Shown here: one piece after another, positions 1 to 10,409 of the stretch | Position numbering within the stretch: position 1 is the first letter of the stretch | How the letters are laid out: every line of letters starts with the position of its first letter | NCBI RefSeq assembly: GCF_004519405.1 | Contig: NZ_SGWI01000009.1 | Coordinates: 124,001-188,000 of the forward strand | Source of the DNA: Pseudomonas sp. BCA17 | GTDB taxonomy: Bacteria; Pseudomonadota; Gammaproteobacteria; Pseudomonadales; Pseudomonadaceae | Direction of reading: 5' to 3' | DNA: 64,000 nucleotides | Notes under the pieces: generated by a model | Databases searched by the model: none | Seen by the model: only the letters and a program-made list of their open reading frames with translations | Told to the model about the DNA's origin: nothing | Position numbers and translations under genes: made by a program

Positions 1-46
1 GTGGGATAAAGACGGCAAATACCATCAGTTGGAAAAGCAGAAGTAA
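1..46 (+). CDS. C-terminal end of a branched-chain amino-acid ABC transporter substrate-binding protein (partial)
   Basis: Only the last 14 codons lie in the window, read from position 2 and ending WDKDGKYHQLEKQK before TAA at 44-46. A hydrophilic lysine-rich tail of this kind is common in periplasmic Leu/Ile/Val-binding proteins. The gene sits just upstream of livHMGF in the same orientation, which is the usual place for the cognate binding protein. A REP palindrome lies between it and livH, so the permease genes may be expressed at a lower level. The identity rests on context, since the fragment is too short to assign by itself. Confidence 0.6.
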   Translation, partial: WDKDGKYHQLEKQK

Positions 47-68
47 GCCCTGAGCACCCCAGTTCCAA

Positions 69-155
69 TGTGGGAGGAGCTTGCTCGCGATAGCGCAGTG
101 TCAGCCGCACATGCATGACTGACCCAACGCAATCGGGAGCAAGCCCCCCCCCGCA
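69..155. repeat. REP-type inverted pair
   Basis: Two imperfect inverted copies of the Pseudomonas REP core (TGTGGGAGGAGCTTGCTC on the left, ATCGGGAGCAAGCCCCC on the right) face each other across about 45 bases. This is the common extragenic palindrome of P. fluorescens-type genomes. Its position between the binding-protein gene and livH suggests a role in 3' mRNA stability or attenuation, but that is inference. Confidence 0.8.
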
Positions 156-245
156 GGAAGTGGGGTTGTTATTGAGATCTGTTTTTTCCTCCAGAAGTGC
201 CGCACACCCACCGGTGTGCAGGTGCTCACCGCGTGAGATTGCGTT

Positions 246-1160
246 ATGGATGGTATTTTCCTGCAGCAACTGGTCAACGGCCTGACCCTCGGGTCGGTCT
301 ATGGCCTGATCGCCATCGGCTACACAATGGTCTATGGCATCATTGGCATGATCAACTTCGCCCACGGCGAGGTTTATATGATTTCCGCTTACCTCGCGGC
401 GATCAGTCTGGCACTGCTGGCTTACTTCGGCATCGAATCCTTCCCGCTGCTCATTCTCGGCACCTTGATCTTCACCGTGGTCGTCACTGGCGTTTACGGT
501 TGGGTCATCGAGCGTGTCGCCTACAAACCCCTGCGTAACTCCACCCGCCTGGCACCGCTGATCAGCGCCATCGGGATCTCCCTGATCCTGCAGAACTACG
601 CGCAGATCGCCCAGGGCGCCAAGCAACAAGGTATTCCCACCCTGCTGGCCGGGGCCTGGCGTGTCGACATCGGCAGCGGGTTCGTCCAGCTCACGTACAC
701 CAAGGTGTTCATCCTGGTCGCTGCCTTCGCGGGCATGGCCCTGCTGACCTACGTGATCAAGTACACCAAGCTCGGCCGCATGTGCCGCGCTACCCAGCAA
801 GACCGCAAGATGGCCTCGATCCTGGGCATCAACACCGACCGGGTGATCTCCTACGTGTTCGTCATCGGCGCCGCCATGGCCGCGCTGGCCGGCGTGCTCA
901 TCACTCTCAACTACGGCACCTTCGACTTCTACGCCGGCTTCATCATCGGCATCAAGGCGTTCACCGCAGCGGTACTCGGCGGCATCGGCTCCCTGCCTGG
1001 GGCGATGTTGGGCGGGATCATCCTCGGTATCTCCGAGTCGTTGTTCTCGGGGTTGATCAACTCTGACTACAAAGACGTGTTCAGTTTCTCCCTGCTGGTG
1101 GTGATTCTGATTTTCCGTCCCCAGGGCCTGCTTGGTCGCCCACTTGTGGCGAAGGTGTAA
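246..1160 (+). CDS. livH: Branched-chain amino-acid ABC transporter permease LivH
   Basis: Inner-membrane permease of 304 residues, the usual length for the LivH/BraD family. It starts MDGIFLQQLVNGLTLGSVYG, the family's typical opening, followed by IAIGYTMVYGIIGMINFAHG, the conserved first repeat of these permeases. About eight hydrophobic segments are visible, and it ends at the typical FRPQGLLGRP motif. It pairs with LivM to form the channel for Leu/Ile/Val or related substrates. livM starts 2 bases after its stop, so the genes are co-transcribed. By position relative to ureEFG this is more likely the P. aeruginosa PA4909-4913-type system than braCDEFG; that comparison is from memory. Confidence 0.93.
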   Translation: MDGIFLQQLVNGLTLGSVYGLIAIGYTMVYGIIGMINFAHGEVYMISAYLAAISLALLAYFGIESFPLLILGTLIFTVVVTGVYGWVIERVAYKPLRNSTRLAPLISAIGISLILQNYAQIAQGAKQQGIPTLLAGAWRVDIGSGFVQLTYTKVFILVAAFAGMALLTYVIKYTKLGRMCRATQQDRKMASILGINTDRVISYVFVIGAAMAALAGVLITLNYGTFDFYAGFIIGIKAFTAAVLGGIGSLPGAMLGGIILGISESLFSGLINSDYKDVFSFSLLVVILIFRPQGLLGRPLVAKV

Positions 1161-1162
1161 AC

Positions 1163-2436
<1,274 letters not shown>

Positions 2437-2440
<4 letters not shown>

Positions 2441-3312
2441 GCAAGGAAATCGTGCTGTCCGTGGAAAACCTGATGATGCACTTCGGTGGCATCAAGGCCT
2501 TGAGCGATGTGAGCCTCAAGGTCGAACGCAACTCGATCTTCGCCCTGATCGGCCCCAATGGTGCGGGCAAGACCACCGTGTTCAACTGCCTCACCGGTTT
2601 CTATAAAGCCAGCGGCGGCAAAATCGAACTCAACGTGCGCGGCAAGCAGACCAACGTGATCCAGTTGCTCGGTGAACGCTTCCAGCCCGTCGACTTCGTA
2701 TCGCCGAAAAGCTTCTTCAGCCGGGTGTACTACAAGATGTTCGGCGGCACCCACCTGGTGAACCGTGCAGGTCTGGCACGCACCTTCCAGAACATTCGCC
2801 TGTTCAAGGAAATGTCGGTGGTGGAAAACCTGCTGGTGGCCCAGCACATGTGGGTCAACCGCAACATGCTTGCGGGCATCCTCAACACCAAGGGCTACCG
2901 TAAGGCCGAAAGCGACGCATTGGACCACGCCTTTTACTGGCTTGAAGTGGTGGACCTGGTGGACTGCGCCAACCGCTTGGCCGGCGAGCTCTCCTACGGC
3001 CAGCAGCGCCGCCTGGAAATCGCCCGTGCCATGTGCACCCGGCCGCAGATCATCTGCCTGGACGAACCGGCAGCAGGCCTCAACCCCCAGGAAACCGAAG
3101 CCCTCAGCGCGATGATTCGCCTGCTGCGCGACGAACACGACCTCACGGTGGTGCTGATCGAACACGACATGGGCATGGTGATGAGTATTTCCGACCACAT
3201 CGTGGTGCTCGACCACGGTAACGTGATTGCCGAAGGTGGGCCGGACGCGATCCGCAACGACCCGAAAGTGATTGCCGCCTATCTGGGCGCCGACGAGGAG
3301 GAGCTGGTATGA
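2437..3312 (+). CDS. livG: Branched-chain amino-acid ABC transporter ATP-binding protein LivG
   Basis: Cytoplasmic ATPase of 291 residues. The Walker A motif is GPNGAGKTT near residue 40, the ABC signature is LSYGQQRRLEIARA near residue 185, and Walker B is IICLDEPAAGLNP followed by the switch His in LIEHDMGMVM. The roughly 30-residue insert between Walker A and the Q-loop (GLARTFQNIRLF) is normal for LivG. It overlaps livM by 4 bases and livF by 4 bases, so all four genes form a tight operon. Confidence 0.94.
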
Positions 3313-4025
3313 GTGCACCTATCCTCGAAATGAAAGACCTGGACGTGTACTACGGCCCGATCCAGGCCCTGAAGAAAGTCTCGCTGCACATCAATGAAGG
3401 CGAAACCGTCAGCCTGATCGGCTCCAACGGCGCGGGGAAATCCACGCTGCTGATGTCGATCTTCGGCCAGCCACGGGCCGAGTCGGGCCAAATTCTCTAC
3501 AACGGCATCGACATTACCCACAAGACGTCTCACTACATCGCCTCCAATGGCATTGCACAGTCGCCGGAAGGGCGGCGGGTGTTCCCTGACATGACCGTTG
3601 AGGAAAACCTGCTGATGGGCACCATCCCCATTGGTGACAAGTACGCGCAGGAAGACATGCAGCGCATGTTCGAACTGTTCCCGCGGCTCAAGGAGCGGCG
3701 TACCCAACGTGCGATGACCATGTCTGGCGGCGAACAGCAAATGCTCGCTATCGCCCGTGCGCTGATGAGCCGGCCCAAGTTGTTGCTGTTGGATGAGCCG
3801 AGCCTGGGCCTGGCGCCCATCGTGGTGAAGCAGATCTTCTCCACCCTGCGCGAGCTGGCGTCAACCGGGATGACCATTTTCCTGGTGGAGCAGAACGCCA
3901 ACCATGCGCTGCGCCTATCGGACCGAGCCTATGTGATGGTCAACGGGGAAATTCGCCTGACAGGCACCGGTAAGGAATTACTGGTGAATGAGGAAGTGCG
4001 CAACGCCTACCTGGGTGGCCACTGA
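3309..4025 (+). CDS. livF: Branched-chain amino-acid ABC transporter ATP-binding protein LivF
   Basis: Second ATPase of the transporter, 238 residues, typical for LivF. Walker A is GSNGAGKST, the Q-loop region reads GIAQSPEGRRVFPDMTVEENL, the signature is MSGGEQQMLAIARA and Walker B is LLLLDEPSLGLAP. The start overlaps the livG stop (ATGA). It is the last gene of the operon; a REP inverted pair follows within 25 bases of the stop. Confidence 0.94.
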   Translation: MSAPILEMKDLDVYYGPIQALKKVSLHINEGETVSLIGSNGAGKSTLLMSIFGQPRAESGQILYNGIDITHKTSHYIASNGIAQSPEGRRVFPDMTVEENLLMGTIPIGDKYAQEDMQRMFELFPRLKERRTQRAMTMSGGEQQMLAIARALMSRPKLLLLDEPSLGLAPIVVKQIFSTLRELASTGMTIFLVEQNANHALRLSDRAYVMVNGEIRLTGTGKELLVNEEVRNAYLGGH

Positions 4026-4048
4026 TCTGAATAACCACGCAGTACCCT

Positions 4049-4132
4049 GTGGGAGGGGGCTTGCTCCCGATGGCGGTGTATCAGTCAGCACACCTGATGC
4101 TGACACCGTTATCGGGAGCAAGCCCCCTCCCA
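4049..4132. repeat. REP-type inverted pair downstream of livF
   Basis: GTGGGAGGGGGCTTGCTCCC on the left faces the inverted AGCAAGCCCCCTCCCA on the right, with about 45 bases between. It directly follows livF and could stabilise the operon mRNA or act as a terminator hairpin. Confidence 0.85.
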
Positions 4133-4160
4133 TATTGGTTTTTTGGGGTCGCTTTCGAAA

Positions 4161-4638
4161 TTGTGGAAAACAAATCCGGCCACCCTCCAAAGCGCGACAT
4201 ATAGCCGCCGCAAATCCCTGTTTTGTCACAGTTTTGACTTGTCCCCATCCGCTGTGGAACCGGCTGTGGGTAACGTGGTAGTAGCTGTCTGGAGGCCTTT
4301 AACCGCGTGGCTTGCAGCGTGATGGTCATTTTTTGATCAGGGTCTTTTTCGCGACAACCCATGAGGTTTGTCAACCTGTTTAAAGACACAGGTATATGAC
4401 CGGTTTGTGTCGGTAAGGCCTGTGGATAAGTCTGTGATTAAACTCTGGAAAGACTGCCGCAGAGGCCGAACTGACTGGCCTGGAGCCATCGCTCGGATTT
4501 TCTCTGTCATCCCGGGCCTACATACGCCCCCGCTCAGGTCAAGCAAAAAACTTTCTAAAATACCCTGGAGCCCTTGTGCAGAGCGGCCTGAGCTATTTTC
4601 TATTTGCCCCCAAAGACTGTGGGCGCAGCTGTGGATAA
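4161..4638 (+). other. Gene-free stretch with a cluster of DnaA-box-like sites
   Basis: The gap from 4133 to 4803 has no convincing gene. It contains two perfect TGTGGATAA sequences (4421-4429 and 4630-4638), which is the reverse complement of the DnaA box TTATCCACA. A one-mismatch copy, TGTGGGTAA, lies at 4265-4273, and weaker TGTGGA starts occur near 4161 and 4254. All share one orientation. No dnaA, dnaN, gidA or strongly AT-rich unwinding element is nearby, so this is probably a DnaA-binding or titration site and not an origin. Confidence 0.45.
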
Positions 4639-4803
4639 CCTGCGTGCATATGGCTGCAGGCCACGGTTCATAAGGGTTTGCTTGATATGGTTAAAAAGTG
4701 ATCAGCTGCGGCGCAAAGTGTGTGCTTAACGGTTGCCGCAATCCCGGGGTAAGGGCATTCTGCTGGCTGATTTTTTCCCCTCGATGCCCGCAAGGAGAAC
4801 ACC

Positions 4804-5568
4804 ATGTCCGACACGCTGTTTATTACTGGCGCAACTTCAGGTTTTGGCGAAGCCTGTGCCCGTCGTTTTGCCGACGCCGGTTGGAAACTGGTGCTCACCG
4901 GCCGTCGCGCCGACCGCTTGAATGCTCTGGTCGAAGAGCTTTCCAAGCAGACTGAAGTGCATGGCCTGGTGGTGGACGTCCGGGATCGCAAGGGCATGGA
5001 AGACGCCATCGCCAACCTGCCGCCTTCGTTTGCCAAGCTGCGCGGGCTGATCAACAACGCCGGCCTGGCTGTGGGGACCGACCCTGCGCCCAAGTGCAAC
5101 CTCGACGATTGGGAGACCATGGTCGACACCAACATCAAGGGCCTGTTGACCACCACCAACTTGCTGCTGCCACGCCTGATCGCCTACGGCCGCGGTGCCG
5201 GCATCATCAACCTGGGCTCCATCGCCGGTAACTACCCGTACCCGGGCAGCCATGTATATGGCGGTTCCAAGGCATTCGTGAAGCAGTTCTCGCTGAACTT
5301 GCGCTGCGACCTGCAAGGTACCGGCGTGCGTGTGACCAATATCGAGCCGGGCTTGTGTGAGAGTGAGTTTTCGTTGGTGCGCTTCGGCGGGGACCAGGCG
5401 CGCTACGACGCTACCTATGCCGGCGCCGAGCCGATCCAGCCGCAGGACATTGCCGACACGATCTTCTGGGTGATGAACACGCCGGCGCATGTGAACATCA
5501 ACCGCCTGGAGCTGATGCCGGTGAGCCAGACCTGGGCTGGTTTTGCGATTGAGCGCGGGGCCAAGTAA
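4804..5568 (+). CDS. SDR-family NADP-dependent oxidoreductase (YdfG-like)
   Basis: Classical short-chain dehydrogenase of 254 residues. The cofactor motif TGATSGFGEACARRFADAG is at residues 8-26, followed by the basic GRRADRL that favours NADP(H). NNAG lies near residue 82, the catalytic Ser in IINLGSIAGNYPYPGS, and YGGSK holds the catalytic Tyr and Lys. The closest known family is E. coli YdfG, a 3-hydroxy-acid / malonic semialdehyde / serine dehydrogenase; the true substrate cannot be read from sequence. A good ribosome binding site (AAGGAG) lies 7 bases before ATG. It appears monocistronic. Confidence 0.85.
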   Translation: MSDTLFITGATSGFGEACARRFADAGWKLVLTGRRADRLNALVEELSKQTEVHGLVVDVRDRKGMEDAIANLPPSFAKLRGLINNAGLAVGTDPAPKCNLDDWETMVDTNIKGLLTTTNLLLPRLIAYGRGAGIINLGSIAGNYPYPGSHVYGGSKAFVKQFSLNLRCDLQGTGVRVTNIEPGLCESEFSLVRFGGDQARYDATYAGAEPIQPQDIADTIFWVMNTPAHVNINRLELMPVSQTWAGFAIERGAK

Positions 5569-5594
5569 GGCTTTAGACCGTGTCGCTGTCATCC

Positions 5595-5695
5595 TGTAGG
5601 AGTGAGCTTGCTCGCGAAAAACCCGACAACGCCGCGTTGAATCAGGAAACCAACGTCATCGTTAACGACCTTCGCGAGCAAGCTCGCTCCTACAG
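5595..5695. repeat. REP-type inverted pair
   Basis: TGTAGGAGTGAGCTTGCTCG on the left and the inverted CGAGCAAGCTCGCTCCTACA on the right face each other across about 60 bases. A further single palindrome, GCCATCGGGCTTGCTCCCGA, follows at 5713-5736. All lie in the gap between the dehydrogenase and the cation transporter. Confidence 0.85.
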
Positions 5696-5826
5696 AAGGT
5701 CTCGACTGACTGGCCATCGGGCTTGCTCCCGATGGCGTCAAATCGGCCAAAACACGGCATAAGGTATACTCCGCCGCCTGAAAGCCCCTCCGCATCGTGC
5801 GGATTCAGGTTTTGACGGGAGGAAAT

Positions 5827-6732
5827 GTGAGTAACCGAGGTGAGCAGGCACTGCTCAAACAATCGACCATCCTGATGTTCGCCGTGGCGATCGCCGGGAT
5901 TGTCACGGGTGTGATTTCTGGCGCCCAATCCATTTTATTCGACGGCTTTTTCTCGCTGATCGCCACCGCCATCAAGGTGTTGATGCTGATCACGGCCAAG
6001 CTGATTGCCAAAAAAAGCAACGAGCGCTTCCAGTTCGGCTATTGGCACCTGGAGCCCATGGTGCTGCTGATCGAAGGCAGTTTCCTGCTGCTGATCGCCA
6101 TTTATGCGTTCCTCAATGGCGTGTTCGGCATTATCAATGGTGGACGCGAGATCGAGTTGGGGTTGGTGATCATTTATGCGGCGGTGTTTACCGTCGTCGA
6201 ATTCGCCTACTTCTTCTACGTGCGCTACCGCAATCGCACGCTGAAATCTTCACTGATCCAGTTCGACAATATCAGTTGGCTGGTGGATGCGATGCTGTCG
6301 GTGGGCTTGCTGATCAGCTTTCTCGCTTCCCTGTTGCTCAAGTCCCAGGGTTACGGCGAGTGGGCCGTGTATGTCGACCCATTGATCTTGATTCTACTGG
6401 CCCTGAGCATGCTGGCCCCGGCCTTCAAGATCTTGCGCCCGGCGCTGCGTGAGGTATTGGGCATCGCCCCGGACCAGTTGGACGACAAAGTACGCGAAGT
6501 GATGGACGCGGCCCAGGCCAGGCATGGCTTCGACGACTACGTGTCTTACGTGCAAAAGCACGGGCGGGCGCGGTTTATCGAGATCCACGTGGTGCTGCCG
6601 GCGGATTACCCGGTGGATAACATTGCAACCCTCGACCGGCTGCGCGAAGAGATATCCACAGGGCTCGGCGCGCCTGATGCGGCGCGCTGGCTGACGATCA
6701 GCTTTACCGCAGATCGCAAGTGGATTGCATAA
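5827..6732 (+). CDS. Cation diffusion facilitator family transporter
   Basis: Inner-membrane divalent-metal/proton antiporter of about 301 residues. GTG at 5827 is chosen as the start because GGGAGGA lies 4 bases upstream and an earlier in-frame start at 5797 lacks one. Conserved CDF features are visible: SILFDGFFSLIATAIKVL in TM2 carrying the metal-binding Asp, FGYWHLEPMVLLIEG with the conserved His, and a cytoplasmic C-terminal domain (residues about 215-300) ending in the family's EIHVVLPADYPV strand. The metal (Zn, Fe, Mn or Co) cannot be told. Its 3' end overlaps the oppositely oriented epimerase gene by 29 bases. Confidence 0.85.
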   Translation: MSNRGEQALLKQSTILMFAVAIAGIVTGVISGAQSILFDGFFSLIATAIKVLMLITAKLIAKKSNERFQFGYWHLEPMVLLIEGSFLLLIAIYAFLNGVFGIINGGREIELGLVIIYAAVFTVVEFAYFFYVRYRNRTLKSSLIQFDNISWLVDAMLSVGLLISFLASLLLKSQGYGEWAVYVDPLILILLALSMLAPAFKILRPALREVLGIAPDQLDDKVREVMDAAQARHGFDDYVSYVQKHGRARFIEIHVVLPADYPVDNIATLDRLREEISTGLGAPDAARWLTISFTADRKWIA

Positions 6733-7822
6733 GACCCTGGTAGCAGGTCGCCAAGTGATACGGCGTGGTCGACGGCATGTCCCGTCGGCTCACGTCGCCC
6801 TTGGCATCCAGGCATTCATGCCAGCCTTTTTCATGCAGGAAGCGTTGTTGCAGCGCCAGCAATTGGCGTTGCAACACGGCCTCGCTGCCTGGCCGCAAGG
6901 TCAGTGCGCGCAGGTATTCGGCCTGCGCCCAGATCCGTTGGGTGCCGTCGCGCACGCTGCCATCGAGGGCAAGCATGCCACTGACCGCGCCGCTGGATTT
7001 ATCCACACCCTTGAGCTCGGCGTAGGCAAATGCCCGCGTCAACGATGCATGCAGCGGCGTGCCGCGCAGCACGTCTGACGATTCCAGCAAAAAGAACCAT
7101 TCGAACTGGTGCCCTGGCTCAAACCAGTTATCCACAGCACCCAGTGGCTTCTCCATCATCACGCCGTGCTGACGATCGATAAAACGCTTCTGCAGAGCGT
7201 TTGCCAAATCCAGCAGCGCGTCTTGTGTGACAGTGTCTTCACGCACCGCCAGCGTGGCGAGGAAGCCTTCGGCCAGATGCATCAGCGGGTTTTGCAACGG
7301 GCCGGATTGAAGGGATGACCAGTTGCGTTCCACTACCGCTTCGTACAGGCCGTCGCCGGTAGCGAAGCGTTCGGCGACCACCGCCAGGGCGGCATTCAGC
7401 ACCGACTCCACCAACGGCTCGCGCACCTTCGCCCAGTAGTGGGCGCAGGAGAAGATGATGAAGGCGTGGGTGTACAGGTCTTTGCGCTTGTCCAGCGGCT
7501 GGCCGGCCGCGTCGATGCTGTAGAACCAGCCACCGTGCTCGGCGTCGTGGAAATGCCGTTGCAGGGAACGGAACAGCGCCGCTGCGCGCTCTTCGGCAAA
7601 GGCGCTGTCGGGCTCACCGATCAGGCTGGCGAACAGGTACAACTGCCGGGCACAAGCCATGGCGCGGTAGCGTTGCGGGGGCAGTGGCCGGTGGTCGGCA
7701 TCCAGCGCCTCATAGGGCAGCGCGAGGTCGGCATTCCAGCCCGGGCCTTGCCAGAGGGGCACGATCAGGTCATGGAAGTGCGTGAGCACGGAATTCAAGG
7801 AAGGTTGGGAAGCGATGGGCAT
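6704..7822 (-). CDS. AGE-family sugar epimerase/isomerase
   Basis: Cytoplasmic protein of 372 residues with the (alpha/alpha)6-barrel pattern of the N-acylglucosamine 2-epimerase family. Supporting motifs are GGWFYSIDAAGQPLDKRKDLYTHAFIIFS, NPLMHLAEGFLA and WFEPGHQFEWFFLL, where the conserved Arg, Glu and His of mannose/cellobiose-type epimerases lie. Likely substrates are mannose/fructose (mannose isomerase) or another free aldose; N-acetylglucosamine is less likely because no sialic-acid genes are nearby. The gene converges on and overlaps the CDF transporter by 29 bases. Confidence 0.8.
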   Translation of the reverse strand: MPIASQPSLNSVLTHFHDLIVPLWQGPGWNADLALPYEALDADHRPLPPQRYRAMACARQLYLFASLIGEPDSAFAEERAAALFRSLQRHFHDAEHGGWFYSIDAAGQPLDKRKDLYTHAFIIFSCAHYWAKVREPLVESVLNAALAVVAERFATGDGLYEAVVERNWSSLQSGPLQNPLMHLAEGFLATLAVREDTVTQDALLDLANALQKRFIDRQHGVMMEKPLGAVDNWFEPGHQFEWFFLLESSDVLRGTPLHASLTRAFAYAELKGVDKSSGAVSGMLALDGSVRDGTQRIWAQAEYLRALTLRPGSEAVLQRQLLALQQRFLHEKGWHECLDAKGDVSRRDMPSTTPYHLATCYQGLMQSTCDLR

Positions 7823-7875
7823 CAGCTGGCGTCGTCACGGCAGGGGTGTAGGCGCGCATGGTAGCAGAGGGGCCG

Positions 7876-7960
7876 TCGCAAGTTGTTAGCGGCAAGCTGC
7901 AAGTAAGCGCAAATCAGCTTTTACTCGCAGCTTGCAGCTTGCAGCTTGCAGCTTTTAGCC
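7876..7960. repeat. GCAAGCTGCAAG-type dispersed repeat with heptad tandem repeats
   Basis: GGCAAGCTGCAAGTAAGCG on the left faces CTCGCAGCTTGCAGCTTG on the right, where the 7-mer AGCTTGC is repeated about four times in tandem (7930-7955). The element touches the 3' end of ureJ. Related elements occur at 33553-33645 and 61983-62122. Confidence 0.7.
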
Positions 7961-8527
7961 GAAAAGCAGCCACCCCCCAGTCGCCGCCGACGCTGCCCCG
8001 GCCACCCGCACCAACGGCGCTGCCGCCGTCGGCAGGAAGCGCACCACGGCATAACCGGCAGCGTGCAGTGCCGCAGTCGCACCGACGAACCCAGCCGCAT
8101 ACGCCCAAGGGCTGGACATATCCGGCAGTTCCAAACCATGCGCCACACCATGGAACAGCGCAAACAACGCCGTCGCCCCGACGGCCACGAACAATGGCGG
8201 CCGCACCGCCAGTGCTACGGCCAGGCCCAACGCCAGCACCGAGGCGGCAATCCCGCTTTCCAGTGCCGGCAACTGCAGCCCTTCGAAGCCCAGCAGGCCG
8301 CCTATCAGCATGGTGCCGACAAAGGTACAGGGCAGTGCCCAGCGCGCATTGCCTTTTTGTTGCGCCGCCCACAGGCCGACCGCAACCATCGCCAGCAAAT
8401 GGTCGAGACCGCCCAGTGGGTGGCTGATGCCGGCCACCAGGCCGTTGTCGCCGTGGCCCGGGTGGGCGAACGCTAGGGCGGGGGCCAGCAGCAGACTGGC
8501 GGCGGCGAAGAGTTTCTTGAGGTTCAT
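7955..8527 (-). CDS. ureJ: HupE/UreJ-family (nickel) transporter
   Basis: Membrane protein of 190 residues with an N-terminal signal-like segment (MNLKKLFAAASLLLAPALAF) followed by the hallmark HPGHG and HPLGGLDHLLAM motifs, whose histidines are thought to bind nickel. About six more hydrophobic segments follow. It lies 20 bases downstream of ureG in the same direction, so it belongs to the ureEFG operon and probably supplies Ni2+ for urease. Members of this family can also carry cobalt, but the context favours nickel. Confidence 0.88.
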   Translation of the reverse strand: MNLKKLFAAASLLLAPALAFAHPGHGDNGLVAGISHPLGGLDHLLAMVAVGLWAAQQKGNARWALPCTFVGTMLIGGLLGFEGLQLPALESGIAASVLALGLAVALAVRPPLFVAVGATALFALFHGVAHGLELPDMSSPWAYAAGFVGATAALHAAGYAVVRFLPTAAAPLVRVAGAASAATGGWLLFG

Positions 8528-8547
8528 AACAGACTCCTTGTGGGGGA

Positions 8548-9162
<615 letters not shown>

Positions 9163-9186
9163 GTGTCTCTCCAAAATAAACCGCTC

Positions 9187-9861
9187 CTAAGAGCGGAACA
9201 GGCGGCTGTACTGGCGTTCATGGGCCATACACGCCAGGGACAGGCCGAAAGCGGCGCTGCCGAGGTGGTTGGGGGCGATATCGGTGGCATCCTGCTGGGC
9301 CTGTTGCAGCAACGGCAGCAATTGGCTGGTCAGGCGTTGCGCGGCCTGCTGCCCCAACGGCAGGGTTTTCATCAGCACGGCCAGTTGGTTTTCCAGCCAG
9401 CTCCACAGCCAGGCGGCCAGGGCGTCGCCGGGGCTGATGTTCCAGGCGCGTGCCGCCAGCGCCCAACCCAGGGCGAGATGCGGTTCGGCGCACGGTTCAA
9501 GAAATGTACGGGCTGCGTCGTCCAGTTCGGGCAGGCCGTTGAGTAGTTGTTGCAAGGAATAGCCCATCTGACGGCTTTCCTGATACAGCTCGCGGGTCTC
9601 ACGGCTGGCGCGGTGTTCTTCATACAATTGCGCGAGGCGCGGCCAATCCTGCGCAGCGGCAGCGTTGCAATGGGCGAGCAACAGAGGGGCTTCGAAGCGG
9701 GCGAGGTTGAGCAGCAACTGGTCGCTGATCCATTCATGCGCGCTGGCCGCATCCTTGACCCGGCCATTTTCCACGGCCATTTCCAGCCCCTGGGAATAGC
9801 TGTAGCCGCCAATCGGCAATTGCGGACTGGCCAGACGCAGCAGCGCCCAGGCTGGGTTCAT
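9187..9861 (-). CDS. ureF: Urease accessory protein UreF
   Basis: All-helical accessory protein of 224 residues, the usual UreF length. The start MNPAWALLRLASPQLPIGGYSYSQGLE is the family hallmark and is followed by the W-rich helical bundle. UreF bridges UreD and UreG in the nickel-insertion complex. Its start overlaps the ureE stop by 4 bases, and ureG follows 24 bases after its stop, so ureEFG are co-transcribed. Confidence 0.95.
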   Translation of the reverse strand: MNPAWALLRLASPQLPIGGYSYSQGLEMAVENGRVKDAASAHEWISDQLLLNLARFEAPLLLAHCNAAAAQDWPRLAQLYEEHRASRETRELYQESRQMGYSLQQLLNGLPELDDAARTFLEPCAEPHLALGWALAARAWNISPGDALAAWLWSWLENQLAVLMKTLPLGQQAAQRLTSQLLPLLQQAQQDATDIAPNHLGSAAFGLSLACMAHERQYSRLFRS

Positions 9862-10358
9862 AGACGCACGCCGAACTGGTGCAGCTTGGGCGGGTAGTTG
9901 AAATCTTCATCGCCATGGCGCGAGTGATGGTGGCCACCGCCATAGGCACCATGCTCCGGTTGAAAGGGCGCTCCGATGGTTTGCGTTTGCGCGCCCAGTT
10001 GTTCGAGCATGGCCTTGAGCACATAGTCATCGAGCAGGCGCAGCCAGCCGTCGCCTACCTGCAATGCCACATGGCGGTTGCCCAGGTGGTAAGCCGCACG
10101 CGTCAATTCAAAGGCACTGCTGCAGGTGACGTGCAGCAGTTGTTCAGGCCGGGCACACACGCGTACGACACGTCCGTCTTCAGCCTGCAGGAATTCGCCA
10201 TCGTGCAGCGGTGGCTGACCACGCTCCAGGAAAAGGCCGACGTCTTCACCGTCGGCACTGAAACAGCGCAGGCGGCTTTTGCTGCGCGCCTCAAAGTTCA
10301 GCAGCAACTCGGCGGCCCAGAGGGCTTGTGGGGCGATTCGGCGGTGGATCACCAGCAT
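9858..10358 (-). CDS. ureE: Urease accessory nickel metallochaperone UreE
   Basis: Cytosolic nickel-binding chaperone of 166 residues. An N-terminal peptide-binding-like domain (residues 1-70, with RKR-like basic strands and FLERGQPPLHDGEFL) leads to a ferredoxin-like metal domain with the conserved YHLGNRHVALQV motif. The C-terminal tail is His-rich (GGGHHHSRHGDED), a typical nickel reservoir. It is the first gene of the ureE-F-G-J operon. A sigma-54-like promoter sequence lies about 40 bases upstream. Confidence 0.95.
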   Translation of the reverse strand: MLVIHRRIAPQALWAAELLLNFEARSKSRLRCFSADGEDVGLFLERGQPPLHDGEFLQAEDGRVVRVCARPEQLLHVTCSSAFELTRAAYHLGNRHVALQVGDGWLRLLDDYVLKAMLEQLGAQTQTIGAPFQPEHGAYGGGHHHSRHGDEDFNYPPKLHQFGVRL

Positions 10359-10395
10359 CAGAGAGCTTCCAGCTATGAGCGATGAAACAGCTAGA

Positions 10396-10409
10396 GCAAG
10401 GGGCTTGCC
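10396..10409 (-). promoter_or_regulatory. Candidate sigma-54 promoter of ureEFGJ
   Basis: Read on the minus strand the site is GGCAAGCCCCTTGC preceded by TT, which has the GG-N10-GC spacing of sigma-54 promoters and keeps the -12 TTGC. It differs from the TGGCAC consensus at one base of the -24 box. Transcription would start about 25 bases before the ureE ATG. The rest of the 277-base gap up to 10635 holds no other recognised feature. Confidence 0.5.

Noticed and set aside
4161..4638. Chromosome origin (oriC)
   Set aside because: DnaA boxes are present, but dnaA, dnaN, rpmH or gidA and a strongly AT-rich unwinding stretch are missing.
7930..7960. Short tandem repeats (AGCTTGC) that might suggest a CRISPR array
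   Set aside because: The units are 7 bases with no spacers; it is a simple heptad run inside a dispersed palindrome. No cas genes nearby.
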